Source of the DNA: Clytia hemisphaerica
Lineage: Eukaryota > Cnidaria > Hydrozoa > Leptothecata > Clytiidae
Direction: 5' to 3'
Length of the DNA stretch: 64,000 nucleotides
Assembly (NCBI GenBank): GCA_902728285.1
Contig: CACVBU010001205.1
Coordinates: 427,309-491,308 of the forward strand
Below, piece after piece: positions 1 to 12,178 of this stretch. The notes beneath the pieces were generated by a model, which was not told the DNA's origin, did no database searches, and saw only the letters and a list, made by a program, of their open reading frames with translations. The first letter of the stretch is position 1, and the number at the start of each line of letters is the position of its first letter. The position numbers and the translations under genes were made by a program.

Positions 1-64
1 GTTAAAAGCAATGATAGTGATTATTTAAAGCTATGATTATTTTAATGTAGCATATTTTTTATTT

Positions 65-3034
65 TTGTGTAAAGGAGATAGAGGATTAAAGGCACATCAA
101 CGCTTCTGTCAAATAAGTGACGTACCAGAGTTACGTAGTTTATTCATTAATGAATTGATACAAAATGTAAACACTGAGAGCGAGGAGGTAATTGAAGAGT
201 ATCTGCCACAAAATTATCTTCCAAAAACCGGAATTAAACTACCAAAAACGACAGAGGAATGGAGCCGCTGCAACGAGTATTTTAAAACTGTTCTCAACAC
301 CAGTCAGCCCATCGATAATGTGGTGGTGGAGATAGAATTCTTGCAAAACACCCTCTATGACTACTTCAAAAATCAATATGGAACAGTAAAAAGTGACGAT
401 AGCAAGTTACGTCAACTGAATGAAAAATACTCAAACTTTTCAAAGCGTCAACTCAAAAAAAGTTTGACTAATCTGAAATAACGTAACGCTGACCCTGCGG
501 AAATTCGATATGTATCAAAGCTTATTCGCTCGAAGTATTCCAGGAAAGAAATGAACATTGAAATATCTAATGACGACGATAAAATTTCTAAGGATTTCTG
601 GGGATACTGCAAGGACAAATTTGAAAAAGATGAAATCACCAAACCCGCATTTGACAAAGAAACCTGTCAGTCATACTTCAAAAAGACACTATCGAGAGAC
701 AAAACCAAACGCACCTTCGAATTCCCTGCTTGGATGAAGCAACTTGATGCACCAACGGACATATTCGACCTTCAACAACCGTCATACAGAGAAATCGCCG
801 GGATTATCAACAAACTAAAATCAAGCGGATCCCCTTGCCCTCACGATCAAATGAGCATCATAATCCTCAACGGTGTCCAATACTAAGAACAGTTATGCAC
901 AGAATCATATCGAAATGCTGGAGTGATAAAATCTTCCCTAGCTGCTGGAAACATGCGTTCACCATTCTGATTTACAAAAAGAATAGCAACACTGACCCAG
1001 CTAACTTTCGACCGATTACTTTACAACCAGTATTTGCAAAGGTTTATTCGTCACTGATACGGAACAGAATTTACGGTTTTCTAAAAAAGAACAACTATAT
1101 CGAGTCAAATATCCAAAAAGGTTTTTGGAAAGCTATATCAGGAACAATTGAACACACAGAACTTTTGTCACACATCATCATCAAACATGCCAAAAACAAA
1201 CAACGCCAAGCTATTGTTACACTCCTCGACCTTAAAAATGCCTTTGGTGAAGTCGACCATCGTTTGCTATTAAAAGTTCTGAGTTATCATCACATCCCAG
1301 AAGAAATTAAATCACTCATCAGTGACTATTACAAACATTACAGCATAACAGTTGGAACCGAATCCTTCTCAACTGATTCTCTCCTTGTCGAGAAAGGAGT
1401 CCTCCAAGGAGATTGCTTAAGCCCACTTCTCTTCAATATGATAGTTAACACATTGATCAAAACAATCGACAACGAAAAGATCCGCTGTATGGGATATAAC
1501 TTTTGCAACACCCTAGCACCACGCCATTGGTTCCAATTCGCTGACGATTCAGCTCTTGTCACATCAACTGAACAGGATACTCAACTATTGCTGAATGTAT
1601 TCACTAAATGGTGTAAACTGGGCAAACCTGATTGTCAGAGTTGATAAATGCGTTACCTTCGGTATCAAGAAAAACGGTTCAACATCAGCTCAATTCAAAC
1701 CTTATCTTCGTATACTAAACGAAATGGTACCTGCAGTTAAAATTGGTGATAAATTTACATATCTTGGAAAGGACTTTTCATTTGATATGAGCACAAGTAA
1801 AGTGAAAGAGGAGCTAATCTCAGAGATGAACAAGTACGTTGACACCATAAACCGTCTTCCAATTCATCCGAGAAATAAATTGGTTATTATATATCGAGAT
1901 ATGTATATAGCAAAATGCGCTGGAGATTTTCGATTTACAACCTTTCAACAACTTGGGTGATACAGAATCTAGACTCTATAGTGAAAGAGTACACAAAACG
2001 TTGGCTCAGATTACCCCAGAGTGCAAATACCAGACATCTTTACCTCCCAGTCAAGAAACTTGGTATGAAATTTATGTTACCATCTGATTGCTACAAATCA
2101 AGTCAGTTGACTACTCGTAATATCCTGAAAGAATCCGCCAATCCTGAAATTCGCAATCTTTACCAGTTAACAGCACAGAAACACATCGAGATAGATACCC
2201 TGCTTCATCTGAAAAAACCGAAACAACCGAAAGATCGTCTTGTCAACAAAACCGTCGAAAAGATTTTAAACGATATGAATGTTTTAAAAGAACAGAACAC
2301 GATAATGAATCAGGTTGCTCAGGAATGCTCTGTCAGTGCCATCAGTCAATGGCAAACCGTTTGCGAAAAGCTCCCAGCTAACATCTTCGTTTTCGTTAGA
2401 AAAGCAATCATTCTTCAACTAGCGAACAACACCAATTTATTTCGATGGAAAAAGATCCAATCAAACCTTTGTGGATTATGTGTCAACAATAAGCAAACCC
2501 AGTTACATATCTTCAATAATTGTTCGTTTGCTTTAAATGGTGGAAGATATACATGGCGTCACGATTCTATTCTGTTCACAATGTGTCACTATTTGAAACT
2601 ACTTGAGAATATGGGCTTTGAACTTTTTGCAGATCTTGATGGATTCCGAAATCCAGCTGAATTCTTTGATGGACCACGCCCAGATATCTTATTAAAGATA
2701 GGAAATGAACTTACTGCAATTGAACTTTCGTGCTGCTATGAAAACAATTTCACAAAAGCTCACGAGTATAAAATCAAACGATATGAAAATTTAAAAGACA
2801 CTCTAGTTAATAAGGAGCATGTTCTGAGTAAATTGTTTGTTGAAATTTCATCTCTTGGATTCTTCCCGAGAAGAATCAAAGACTTTCGAAATTTCTGCAG
2901 ACAGTTTGCTCAGATCAATACCACACGAAATGATGCTTAAAATGTCTGAAGTAGCAATTAGAAGCTCTTATTTTATTTATTGTAGACGAAATAGTATTGA
3001 ATGGGAAAACCCTGATATACTTAAATTTTATTGA
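65..3034 (+). pseudogene. non-LTR retrotransposon with restriction-like endonuclease (R2/NeSL-type), decayed
   Basis: One interrupted retrotransposon reading frame. In order: an N-terminal zinc-finger-like end (GLKAHQRFC, about 85-115); reverse transcriptase with motif A LDLKNAFGEVDH (about 1228-1263), motif B GVLQGDCLSPLLFN (about 1398-1440) and motif C FADDSAL (about 1537-1557); a CX2C...HX4C knuckle (CGLC then HIFNNC, about 2467-2523); and a C-terminal restriction-like endonuclease with RPDILLKIG and AIELS (about 2680-2730). Knuckle plus C-terminal endonuclease is the known layout of the R2/NeSL/Hero group. It would reverse-transcribe its own RNA at a nicked target. The frame is broken by one in-frame stop at 479-481 and three frame changes, near 835-885, 1600-1640 and 1915-1960, so it is dead unless these are sequencing errors. 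The 5' end appears truncated. Assignment to a named clade is inference. Confidence 0.88.
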
Positions 3035-3305
3035 TATATTTTTAAAATTAATTTTGACGATAACATAGATATGGTGGCCAACTTTTGTAAATTGTTGAGA
3101 TAAACATATCTAATTTTTATTGTATATTTTAGGAATCTTTTTAATTTTTAAATACAAAAAATGAAGTTTAAAAAAAAACTACGGTATATCCAAATTCTTC
3201 GTTTCCCTGGGTTTAGCAAGTTTAGATTATAAATTTTTGCAAGATAAGATCTGACAAACTCGGAAATCCAACCCATTAGCAGCATTAAGTATATTTTAAA
3301 GGAGT

Positions 3306-5177
3306 CACAATATGAAACTAACCTCGCACTGTTTCCCAGAGAAGCCTTCTTTACATTGACATCTGAAATCACCAAGCTCAGGATAACACGCACCATCATT
3401 TTGACATGGATAGCTTTGACAATGATTGATCTTTTTTTCACACTGTTTGCCATGGTAACCTGGTTGACATTCACACTCATGGTTTAACATACCTGATCCA
3501 ATGTCTAATAAAAATATCAACATAAAAAATTAAGAGAGTGTTACAGTGGAGTCTCCATAGATGAAACTCGCACTTGGGAGCACAGATATGTACAAGTTTA
3601 AAGGAAACTTCGAGTTATGGAGTACGGTTTATAAGGCATTAATAAATAAAGGAACCATAAAACTTGTTAGAGTTAAAGATACTCCAATGTAACTAGAAAA
3701 TCCAAACAAAACGCTAGACTTTTAGACATATATCTTATATAAAACACTAGATATAGAGGAAGACAGATAATTCGCTATCATTGCTAAAAGTAGACTAGCA
3801 AATCAGAAGGACAATCTAGTGCTATACATAAGACGTGCACCTCTGTAACGAGCTTCTGCAAACTACTGAAATGGATTTGCTTACCCTGTGATCTTTTTTA
3901 CGATAGATCAAGCACATAAACTAGACAAAGGGCCACTCAAAAAAATAATTCGGACTGCTTCAGCCCCTATCCGCAATATTTGTCACTCCCAGAATAGGGA
4001 GATTTTTAATGCAGCAAGCATAAACCTTTTACCCTTCGTTTAAAAATCAACAAAAAAACAACCTACCAATTAACTTACACTGCCCATTATTAGAACACGG
4101 TTTAGCCACACAAGGATCTTCATGTTGACAGTATTTGCCTGCATAACCTTCACAACATAAGCAACTATACATTTTCTGCGTGAAATCAGTATAACATTTG
4201 CCACGACCGTTACAAAACTGACTTGGTGTTAGATCCTTGGGATCGGTACAAGCTTTCTCTTTGACTGTCACATTTAGCCGGAGTCCAAAATCACATCTGT
4301 ATAAATGATTCATATTAGCAATAAAATATTGTATTCCAGGGTGCAGTAATTTGTCATTGACGTTCAATTTTGAGATTGAGATATTTTTAGTGAGAGGTAG
4401 AGCATTAGTGGTATTACATTTTTCAAAAGCATCTCTTGAGCTAGCTTCCATTGGTAAAATATGTGGTATAAAATGATGGTCATAAAGAGATGCATCTCTG
4501 TCTGTAATAAAGACGAGGTCATCTGTATCTTGCATTTGGATTGGTTTCAGTTGAGCTGGAATATATTCATGGTCATCAAACTGTCCTTTACTGGCATTAA
4601 AACATGTTTGTAAGGTATTACAAATTGGTTCACCTAAGCCCCATCCCACTGATATTTTTTGCTCGCCATTATGCCAACATTTACCGCCATAATAGTGTTC
4701 ACCACAACTGTTTAAACATTTTGAAATCTCATCATCTTTGATCTGGCAATGACTTCCTCTTGTATTTGATTTACATTTGCATTTATATCCTCCAACCTTA
4801 TCAATACAAGTCCCTGAGTTTAGACATGGGTTTGATGCACAATTATCAACTTGTAAGGAACAGATAGGTCCTTCAAAACCTTCCTTACATATACATTTAG
4901 GATTACCATTCATGTCAAGCTTACATACACCGTGTACACATTTCATAGATAAGTCTCTTGGACAGTCATCAGCTCTTCGCTCACAATTGACTCCAATGTA
5001 ACTATTAACACAAGTACATATGAATCCATTCGAAGTCACAGTACACATGCCATTATGTAAACAAGGGTTACTGATGCAAGCTCCTCGATCTTCAAGAGGT
5101 GTTTCATCAGTGACAATATCAAGTTGAGCACTTAAAAATCCAAACTGGATACAAATAAAAAGTATTTTAAAAACCAT
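3306..5177 (-). CDS. secreted EGF-repeat protein (two visible exons)
   Basis: Exon 1 is 5177-4067 and exon 2 is 3504 to 3306 or 3323. The donor GTAGGT follows 4067, and exon 2 is preceded by a TTATTAG acceptor. The join restores Asp inside an EGF module and keeps frame, so the exon pair is well supported. The protein starts with a signal peptide (about residues 1-17), then three EGF-like modules (about 34-65, 72-107, 112-147), then roughly 170 residues with scattered cysteines and N-glycosylation sites that I do not recognise, then further EGF modules continuing through exon 2. It is probably a secreted matrix or adhesion protein. Reading through the possible GTTAGT donor at 3322 reaches a stop at 3306. 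Alternatively a further exon lies downstream or was lost; the LINE ends about 270 bp away. No transmembrane segment is visible. Confidence 0.82.
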
Positions 5178-5284
5178 TTTGTTGTTATTTTTACCCTACA
5201 TTTATGTCTGAGCATCTAGAAAGAAAGAGCAAAACTAATGAGATTGAAAGAATCTATCATTGAAGAAATTCCAAGAAAAGCTTA
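5178..5284. other. upstream region of the EGF gene
   Basis: A short AT-rich stretch between the EGF gene start and the first TIR element. No TATA box or other promoter motif can be named with confidence. Confidence 0.3.
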
Positions 5285-5440
5285 CTTTAATGGGATAAAA
5301 TTTTACAGGGATTGAATATCATGGATTTCGCGGATATGGTTGTCATCAATGGTGCCATCCGCAAAGTTAAGTCCCAGCAAAATAATAAAATGAGTTCAAT
5401 TGCAAAATTTACTCCCGTAAAGATTTAAATCCCATTAATG
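5285..5440. mobile_element. MITE relic, CTTTAATGGG family
   Basis: It begins TA-CTTTAATGGGATAAA and ends with the near-inverse ATCCCATTAA. It contains GGATTTCGCGGAT and GCCATCCGC, like the larger 7257-7877 element. It is degenerate and short, probably a deleted, older copy of that family. Confidence 0.55.
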
Positions 5441-5656
5441 AAGCAAGGTATAAAAAAGGCAAATGGAAAGATTCATTCACTTTTACTTTCGTTCACTATG
5501 CATAATATTTCTAGGGATGAACCAACAAAAAATTGCACCAAGAATCTTTTAGCCCATAAAGCAAGAAAATTTGTGATACTTTGTAACAGTAAGAAATTTG
5601 TAACAGCGTTGTATATGGATCATATATTGTGGACACGCAATATACGGCAGACTGTA

Positions 5657-5873
5657 CTGTGAAGTCGGGTAACTTGCATCAGTGGAGGGAAACTTGCATA
5701 GCCATCAAATGACTGACCAATCAAAGCAGCAAAATTTTAAAACAAATGAACAAGGCAGCTCTACTCTACCATTTCTCTTTTGACTTAACTTTGTATTTTA
5801 ATGACCAGCCAGGTCATTCATTTGAAGACTATGCATGTTAGCCTCCACTGATGCAAGTTACCCGATCTCACGG
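5657..5873. mobile_element. TA-flanked MITE with GTGAAGTCGGGTAACTTGC ends
   Basis: The left end carries GGGTAACTTGCATCAGTGG and the right end the inverse CCACTGATGCAAGTTACCC, both flanked by TA. About 217 bp with no coding capacity. A second copy with the same long TIRs lies at 27206-27437. TA target sites suggest a Tc1/mariner-type transposase acting in trans (inference). Confidence 0.8.
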
Positions 5874-7256
5874 TAGCGCCTTAGGCGCAAGATTACTGCC
5901 TTGTCTTTAGTCGCCCATCTGAGAACAAGAGCTAATAATTTTTTCTCGTGCGCACTACACTCCAAGGGCCAGTGTGGAAACAATCTAAAGTCCACGTTGA
6001 ATTGTTATTTATTTAAGCTGAGGTCTACACCAAAAAAAGTTCCACTTGCGGAAATTGTAGGGGGTTTGGGGGGCAGTAAGCCCTCCAAATGGGTGCAGGC
6101 CTAAGCCCTGGGATATTTAATCTTCCCACGCTTAAAAGTAGCTCAAAATAAGCCTTACATTCTATTTATACTCTACGTTGTTATATGGCGGTCGAGGGAG
6201 AGAATGGAGATCGAGGCGAAGAGCAGGGGGGATGCAATTAAAACCTGGCGTAATGAAATTGAATGTTAGAATGGCGGTGCTCCTCTCGTCTTGAAAGGCT
6301 TTGACATACGCCGATATCTTACTTTACATCCGCTCCTTACGCCAAAAGTTATTACTGCCTCACACTCTGAATATATTCAGCGTACTGTGCACCATTTCCA
6401 CGCTGGTCCAAGGGTAGCAACTCCAGAAGTCAGGCAACCTTCGTTGATGTCAAACCAAATGTTTCATTTTTCCGTGAACTTTGAACCCTTCGAACTTTTT
6501 TCTATGCATGCTAAAGCGTTCCAATTTTTACTAAAAGAAAGTCCGTGATCTTAGCTTTCAAGCGGTATATAACACTGTGGACTTGGGCCAAATTGCTTTC
6601 CAAAGGGAGAAAATAAGTTGCAACTATTGATGAACAAATGTTTCTGGAAATGGAGGAAAATGTAGTTGAAGGCTGAAACTTTGTATGTTTATCAGAGAAA
6701 GGGTGAGGAATTAAAAGTTCTTTGATTTTCATGTAGTTTTTTTCACTTTTTTGCTTTTTTAGCATGGGAATGTCCCAAAAAACGTTTATATTTCTGCCGA
6801 AATGGATTTTCTTTTCATTTGGGGTTTCTCCTTTCAGAAAAACTTATTCTTTACTTATATCTTTTTGTTCCTCCATTTCCAGAGGCCCCTTGAAAATGGG
6901 TCCTATCACCTTTTTTGACTCATTTCAACCTTTTCCAAGCTAATTTTCTTCAAAAACAAAAATAAAAACAATGCAAATGTCTTCTTTTTTCAAAAAAAGA
7001 TATATCTTTCGTTATTTTCATAAATATACTAAATATTTTACAAATATTTTTATATAATAATATTCTAACATCATCAAAGAATTCTCCCTCCAAATTTCAG
7101 GTCTCTAGCTACACTAGAAAAAGAGATATGCTAAATTAAAGAAGCCTGACTGGAAAATATCTTTTTTTTCTTTTTTGACACATTTTTCGAATTTTTCCAA
7201 GCTATTTTCCTAACCTTCTTTTGACACTAAAATTTGAATATCTTTACAACCACTTA
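5874..7256. other. intergenic AT-rich region
   Basis: No reading frame with protein-like composition and no splice-linked exons were recognised. A GC-richer stretch at about 5870-6300 contains GTAGGGGGTTTGGGGGG near 6057. From 6500 on it is simple-composition AT-rich DNA. Confidence 0.4.
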
Positions 7257-7877
7257 CTTTAATGGGATAAATTTTCGCGGGGATAAAATTTTGCGGTCGA
7301 GCTCATCCGCGAAATTTTAAGATTTCGCGGGGATTAATTTTCGCGGATGAGGGATTTCCTGATTTTTCGCGGGGATTTAATTTTGCGGATTGGGGTACAA
7401 ATTAAAATTTTTGAAAAGGGTTAAAACATTGAAATAAAATTTTTCCAGGAAAATTAAGAATTTTTTTTACAAGTAATAAGAGGGTGTTTTGGAATAGGGC
7501 GAGGAGATATGTATTACAACTATCAAAAGTTGAATTTGAACTTCAATGGTGCGGAGCTAAATATTCACAGCCTATTTGGGAAAAAAGCGGAAGAGAAATT
7601 CGGGATAAGAAAATTAAATTGAAAATGATTTAGTCGCTAACAAGCATATCGAGGATTTGACCTTTTTCGAGGGTTGCGTGCCCTCATGTAGAAAAAAAAT
7701 AAAAAACGATGAAAATAGAAATTTTGCGGATTGCAAAAAAAAATCAAATTTTTCGCGGAAACTAATTTTCGCGGATGGGCCTTTTTCGAATTTCCAATGG
7801 GACTTATTTTCGCGGATGACACCCAAATCCGCGAAATCCGCAAAAATTAATCCCCGCGAAAATTTATCCCATTAAAG
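7257..7877. mobile_element. 621-bp TIR element built from TTCGCGG words
   Basis: The left end CTTTAATGGGATAAATTTTC is mirrored by GAAAATTTATCCCATTAAAG at the right end, with TA on both sides. The interior repeats AATTTTCGCGG and TTCGCGGAT many times on both strands. No transposase ORF, so it is non-autonomous. Confidence 0.85.
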
Positions 7878-8726
7878 TATCCTCTTGAGGCCTATGACTC
7901 CTCATTTTCTTTCTTTTTCAAAGCTCTACAAGAAAGGATACTGTAGGTTTTGAAAAAAGAATTAAAATTTGAAAAATCTTCTGGAGTTGCTACCAAGGGA
8001 GAAATGAAATAAAGTGATCAATATTCTTCAAACAGAGGAAGAACGTCAGAAAAAAAAACCATCAAGCAAAAGATTTATTTTGTGGTTGAAAATTGATCCT
8101 GTGAAGATGAAAAAGATTTTGGCAATGCATTTTTTTCAAAATGATGAAAAACTCTTTCAATCCTCCCTTAAGCAAGGTAGCCATTCCGGGTTTGCTTGTT
8201 TTTTATTTGACGCTTATCAAAATCTTCAATTTTAGGTCAAACTTTGACAAGCAATTGTTTTTTGTGTAGTTGAGCTATAAAATTTATTATTTTTGAGTAA
8301 TTTAGAGCTTTCTTTTAGCTTTCCAACCATATATAATATGCAGGTGTAATATTCTACACTTTCGTCTAAAAATTCGTTTCAACTAAGGCCATTTTTAGAA
8401 AAATTAGATGTGCGGGACACAAAAAATTTCACAACTCATCTTTGATTTCAAAGCGCTGCGGAGGAAAAAATGTTCAGACAGTGAAACTTTCCATATTTAT
8501 CAGAAAATACCTGAGAAATCCAATGGTGCTACTCTCTGAAATGAATTCTTTCATTAAAGTTATTATTTTTTACTTTTCATACTTTGGCAAGCATTTTCAG
8601 CCTGAAAATGAGGACTAGAATTATAGAGAGTGATACCACTGAAAAATTTGACCCTTTTTTAGCCTAAAACAGTTATTTATATGCCATGGGGAATTTTTCC
8701 TCCGCAGCGCTTTGATTACAAAGATA
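7878..8726. other. intergenic AT-rich stretch
   Basis: No gene recognised. The word CCGCAGCGC or its inverse GCGCTGCGGAGG occurs near 8452 and 8701, an inverted pair that may mark a further degenerate element. Confidence 0.35.
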
Positions 8727-9115
8727 CCTTATTGGTATATATTTTCACGTGTTACAAATTTTCGCAAATCGCGAAAAATTTTCGAAAAAACGTGTTTCGC
8801 GAGTATTAAATTTCGCGATTGCCGACTTCTGGAAAATTTTCGCGTGTATTAAATTTCGCGATTCACTAAACTAGGTATTTTCAGAAAGTGGGAATATAAA
8901 GCAAGAAAAAGACTGATTTTGCTTGAAACACAACGTTTTTGATGTAAAAATACTAACAAAATACTAAGAAAATTTTTTTTGCGTGTATTTAATTACGCGA
9001 TTTTGTAATTTTAAAAAATTTAAACAGTATTAAATTTGGCGAAAATTGACTAAAAAACTTGCGAAGTTAAGTACCTGCGAAAATTTGTAACACGCAAAAA
9101 TATATACCAATAAGG
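8727..9115. mobile_element. 389-bp TA-flanked MITE with CGCGA words
   Basis: The left end CCTTATTGGTATATATTTT and right end AAATATATACCAATAAGG are inverted, each flanked by TA. Inside, AAATTTCGCGATT-like words and GTAACACGC recur. No coding sequence. Confidence 0.87.
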
Positions 9116-9278
9116 TAGGTAGGTTCAGCAATTTTAACTTCCGCTTTATAACGTTTTCATTGTTTTTTGCAATGCAATGTCTTCTTTTTCAAAAAAATGT
9201 CTTTTCATTTCTTCCTTGAAGTGTTAGCAAGCCATTACAAAAAGAATTTGATAAAAGTCTGCAGTCAAAATGAAGACT

Positions 9279-10566
9279 GACCCACGGCATGGCCCGAACA
9301 TGTTCGGGCCTGTTCGGACCATGCTCGGGCCACAAAAAAGTATTATTGAATCGGCCCGAACATTTTGTTCGGACCATGTTCGGGCCATGTATTTACAATT
9401 GATACGGATTTGCTCGGGCCATGTTCGGATTTATCATCATCCATTGTTAAATATTTTCATTAGACAAATTCAAAGTTCCAAATACCAGTTTGATTCACAA
9501 AGTTGTATAACAGTACAAAAAACGATCCAGAAAAATTCTGCTTCAAATAGGAGAAGACCATGAGAAAAGCTCAAGGGGAATAAGGCGGGTTCGTGGAGGT
9601 CAAAATTCTTGCAACGTTACAAATCATTTTCAGAAGCTCGTTTTGGGCTCAAACGAAGCGTATAACTAATTAGAATAAGATTCAGTCTAGGCAGATGTTT
9701 TTTCATTTTGAAATTTTGCGTAATTCGCAAAAATCCTCAATTTTGCGCTATTTTGATGACGTCATAAAAATTGAAATTATAATAACTTTTAATAGAATCA
9801 TCAAAATAATTTCAAACTTTCACCAAAGGTGCATTTCATTGCAAATTTTCAAAAAATTTCAAAAAATTTTCAAAATCTTGATGACGTCAGCATTTTTTAA
9901 GGATTTTAGTTTTTTGCCTGAAAAGTGATGACGTCATCAAATTTCATTAAATTTTTTTTTAATTTTGAAAACATTAATAATATGCATCTTTGGTCAAAAT
10001 TTGAAATTATTTTGATAATTGTATCAAAAGTTATTGGGATTTCAATTTTTATGACGTCATCAAAATAGCGCAAAATTGAGGATTTTTGCGAATTACGCAA
10101 AATTTCAAAATGAAAAAACATCTGCCTAGACTGAATCCTATTCTACTTAGTCATACGCTTCGTTTGAGCCCAAAATGAGCTTCTGAAAATGATTTGTAAC
10201 GTTGCAAGCATTTTGACCCCGCCTTAATCCCCTTGAGAGGGAACGGGATAAAGAATAAAAAGAAGACCATATTATGTAAGATTCAAATCATTCTTTTTAA
10301 TAATTTTCCTAACTTAATTGGAAAATAGATGATTAACTTTTATATTTGAACAATATATATTTGAATAAAGATGAAGATTTTTAAATTTGTTTGCTAAAAT
10401 AAGGAATTTAAAATATAAATATTGGGTCCTGAAATTACACGCGCGATCGAAGCAAGTTTTCAAAAATCTGGCCCAAACATGGTCCGAAACTGCGCGGGCC
10501 CGCGCGGGCCATTTTTGAAAAGTATTAATCAAGAGGCCAGAACATGTTCGGGCCATGCCGTGGGTC
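9279..10566. mobile_element. 1.29-kb TIR element with CCCGAACATG words
   Basis: The left terminus GACCCACGGCATGGCCCGAA is repeated inverted at the right terminus, with the inner TIR continuing ACATGTTC. GCCCGAACATG, GGTCCGAACA and related palindromic words recur in both arms. The centre is interrupted by a separate fold-back element (9570-10237). The flanks share ATGAAGA close to both ends, possibly part of a target duplication but not directly abutting. Confidence 0.75.
9570..10237. mobile_element. fold-back element with about 250-bp inverted arms
   Basis: The arms run about 9570-9830 and 9985-10237. CTCAAGGGGAATAAGGCGGG on the left is answered by CCGCCTTAATCCCCTTGAG on the right, and both arms carry TGATGACGTCA-type words. 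Both arms translate to the same short peptide on opposite strands, so those ORFs are artefacts of the palindrome. It sits inside the 9279-10566 element and is therefore the later insertion. Confidence 0.82.
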
Positions 10567-11020
10567 GTAATGAAGATAGCTGGAATATCTTGACTCAATA
10601 CAAAAGCTTGAATTTTCAATTTTCAATTTTCGGAGCCCGGCGTTTTTTTGATGCGTGCCCGGGGTCCGTATTATTTGTTTTTGAGAGACTACCCCGGACG
10701 CCCCAGACAGCCCGCGTGGTCGCTTTTTATAGAATCGCTGACCACGCGGGCTTTTTTCTAATTCATTGAAATATTCTTCCGTGGACAAACGCCGTCTTCC
10801 AAAAGATCTTGTAATGTCCGAATTCAATCAAAATGGGAAAAAGATGTAAATCTTCGATCAACTTCGATCTATTCGATCAATCACTTCGATTGGTTTCGAT
10901 TGTTCGATCAATCACTTCGATTGAGTTCGATTTATATGAACAATCACTTCGATTTACTTCGATTGATTTGATCACTCATGGTGTTATTGTTTGGGCTATT
11001 TATTTAGTCCACTAACAAAA
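10567..11020. repeat. GC-rich CCCCGGAC words and TTCGATCAATC array
   Basis: 10630-10700 has CCCGGGGTCCG and CCCCGGACGCCCC. 10711-10752 has an 11-bp inverted repeat, CCCGCGTGGTC and GACCACGCGGG, around an AT-rich loop. From about 10850 to 10975 CTTCGAT and TTCGATCAATC recur every 15-25 bp. No coding sequence. Confidence 0.55.
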
Positions 11021-11263
11021 AAGGATGTCAATCGAAAATTTGGAATATAATCGAAACCAATCGAGGTGATTGACCGAATCAATCGAAGCCAATTGAGTAC
11101 AATCGAACCAAATCAATCTTAAAATGATGTAAATCTTCGATTGACTTCAATTGTTTCGATCAATCACTTCGATTGGCTTCGATCGATTCGGTCAATCACT
11201 TCGATTGGTTTCGATTATATTTGATTGGTTTGACAATCGAAATTTTCGATTGACATCCCCTGG
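11021..11263. mobile_element. short AATCGAA-rich TIR element
   Basis: The left end GGATGTCAATCGAAAATTT and right end TTCGATTGACATCCCCTGG are inverted copies of the termini of the 12732-23398 block, only about 245 bp apart. The left outermost bases are degenerate. It looks like an internally deleted member of the same family. Confidence 0.65.
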
Positions 11264-11289
11264 TTTATAAAAAAAATGTGTGCTCAACG

Positions 11290-11410
11290 ATATACGTCCG
11301 GGGTAAATTTATGGCGCCAAAATTGGAGCCCCGGACATAGGTCCGGGGAAAAAGTTATTTTTTTCAGACCCCAGATATTTGCCCCGGACTGTCGTCCGGG
11401 GCATAGGCAG
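11290..11410. repeat. GTCCGGGG / CCCCGGAC inverted word cluster
   Basis: Six occurrences of GTCCGGGG or its inverse lie within about 120 bp of AT-rich DNA, several in palindromic pairs. The same word occurs at 10655-10700 on the other side of the AATCGAA array, so these may be the two ends of one degenerate element interrupted by that array. Confidence 0.5.
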
Positions 11411-12178
11411 GGTCGTAAATATTGCTAGAAAACTGGTAAAATCAAAATCTTGGAATATCAAAATTCCACCTACACACTAACTTATCAAGCAAATCAAGTT
11501 ACTAAAACTCAAAAACAGAAAGATCTCTCATCATGTCTCAACGTGTCTCAACCGGGAACTGATACGCTTCCCTGCTCTATCTAACCTACTGCCTAGTTTG
11601 CAACAAGATAAGGCTTCATTGTTTAATGCAATTATATCACTAGAACTAAGTTAGAGTATGAGTTTACGGTTTATTATAGCTACCTACCACCTGTTGTATA
11701 TTCAAGCAGAATGTTCCACATCAAATTTCTCCAGAGAGAATTTTTCACACGTTTTTTCACTTTTTATCTTTTTTTTCTATCATCTTCTTCTGCTCTACAT
11801 ACTCCAATTTGATCCAAGTGCAGCTGCTTAGTTTTTTTAAAGAAGATCTTTTCAAAGACGCGTTAATAAAAACATCTAAATATTTTATCAACTTATCAAT
11901 CACAAACCTTCAACGTGATCATTCATTTTTTTTGTTCTTTTTGCTGTTGGCTGTGATTTGTTCGCCATCTTTGATTCCAAATCGGGTTAACATGTAAACA
12001 AAAAATCGGGATTTCGATAGTTATTTCGGGGAGATCGGATTCAGCAATCTCCTCTCCAGTCTTCTCGAAGATTTTTTTTCGAATTTTTGGTCAGCCTAAG
12101 CTGAGCATTCAAATCCGTAAAATTCATTTCTTCTTCTTCTTCCATAAGACGGCAAAAAAAAAATCCGATTTTCCGATC
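11411..12178. other. intergenic stretch, nothing recognised
   Basis: AT-rich with pyrimidine runs. No coding exon or repeat structure was identified. Confidence 0.35.

Noticed and set aside
9695-10121. Two matching small ORFs on opposite strands
   Set aside because: They are the two arms of the 9570-10237 palindrome read on opposite strands, so the shared peptide is an artefact.
10711-10752. GC-rich hairpin followed by T-run, like a bacterial terminator
   Set aside because: The surroundings are eukaryotic repeats with no gene upstream. It is more likely part of a TIR element.
10850-11230. CRISPR-like regular repeats (TTCGATCAATC every 15-25 bp)
   Set aside because: Spacing is irregular, copies occur on both strands, and the array is bounded by TIR-type ends in an intron-bearing eukaryotic genome. 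It is a motif-built transposon interior.
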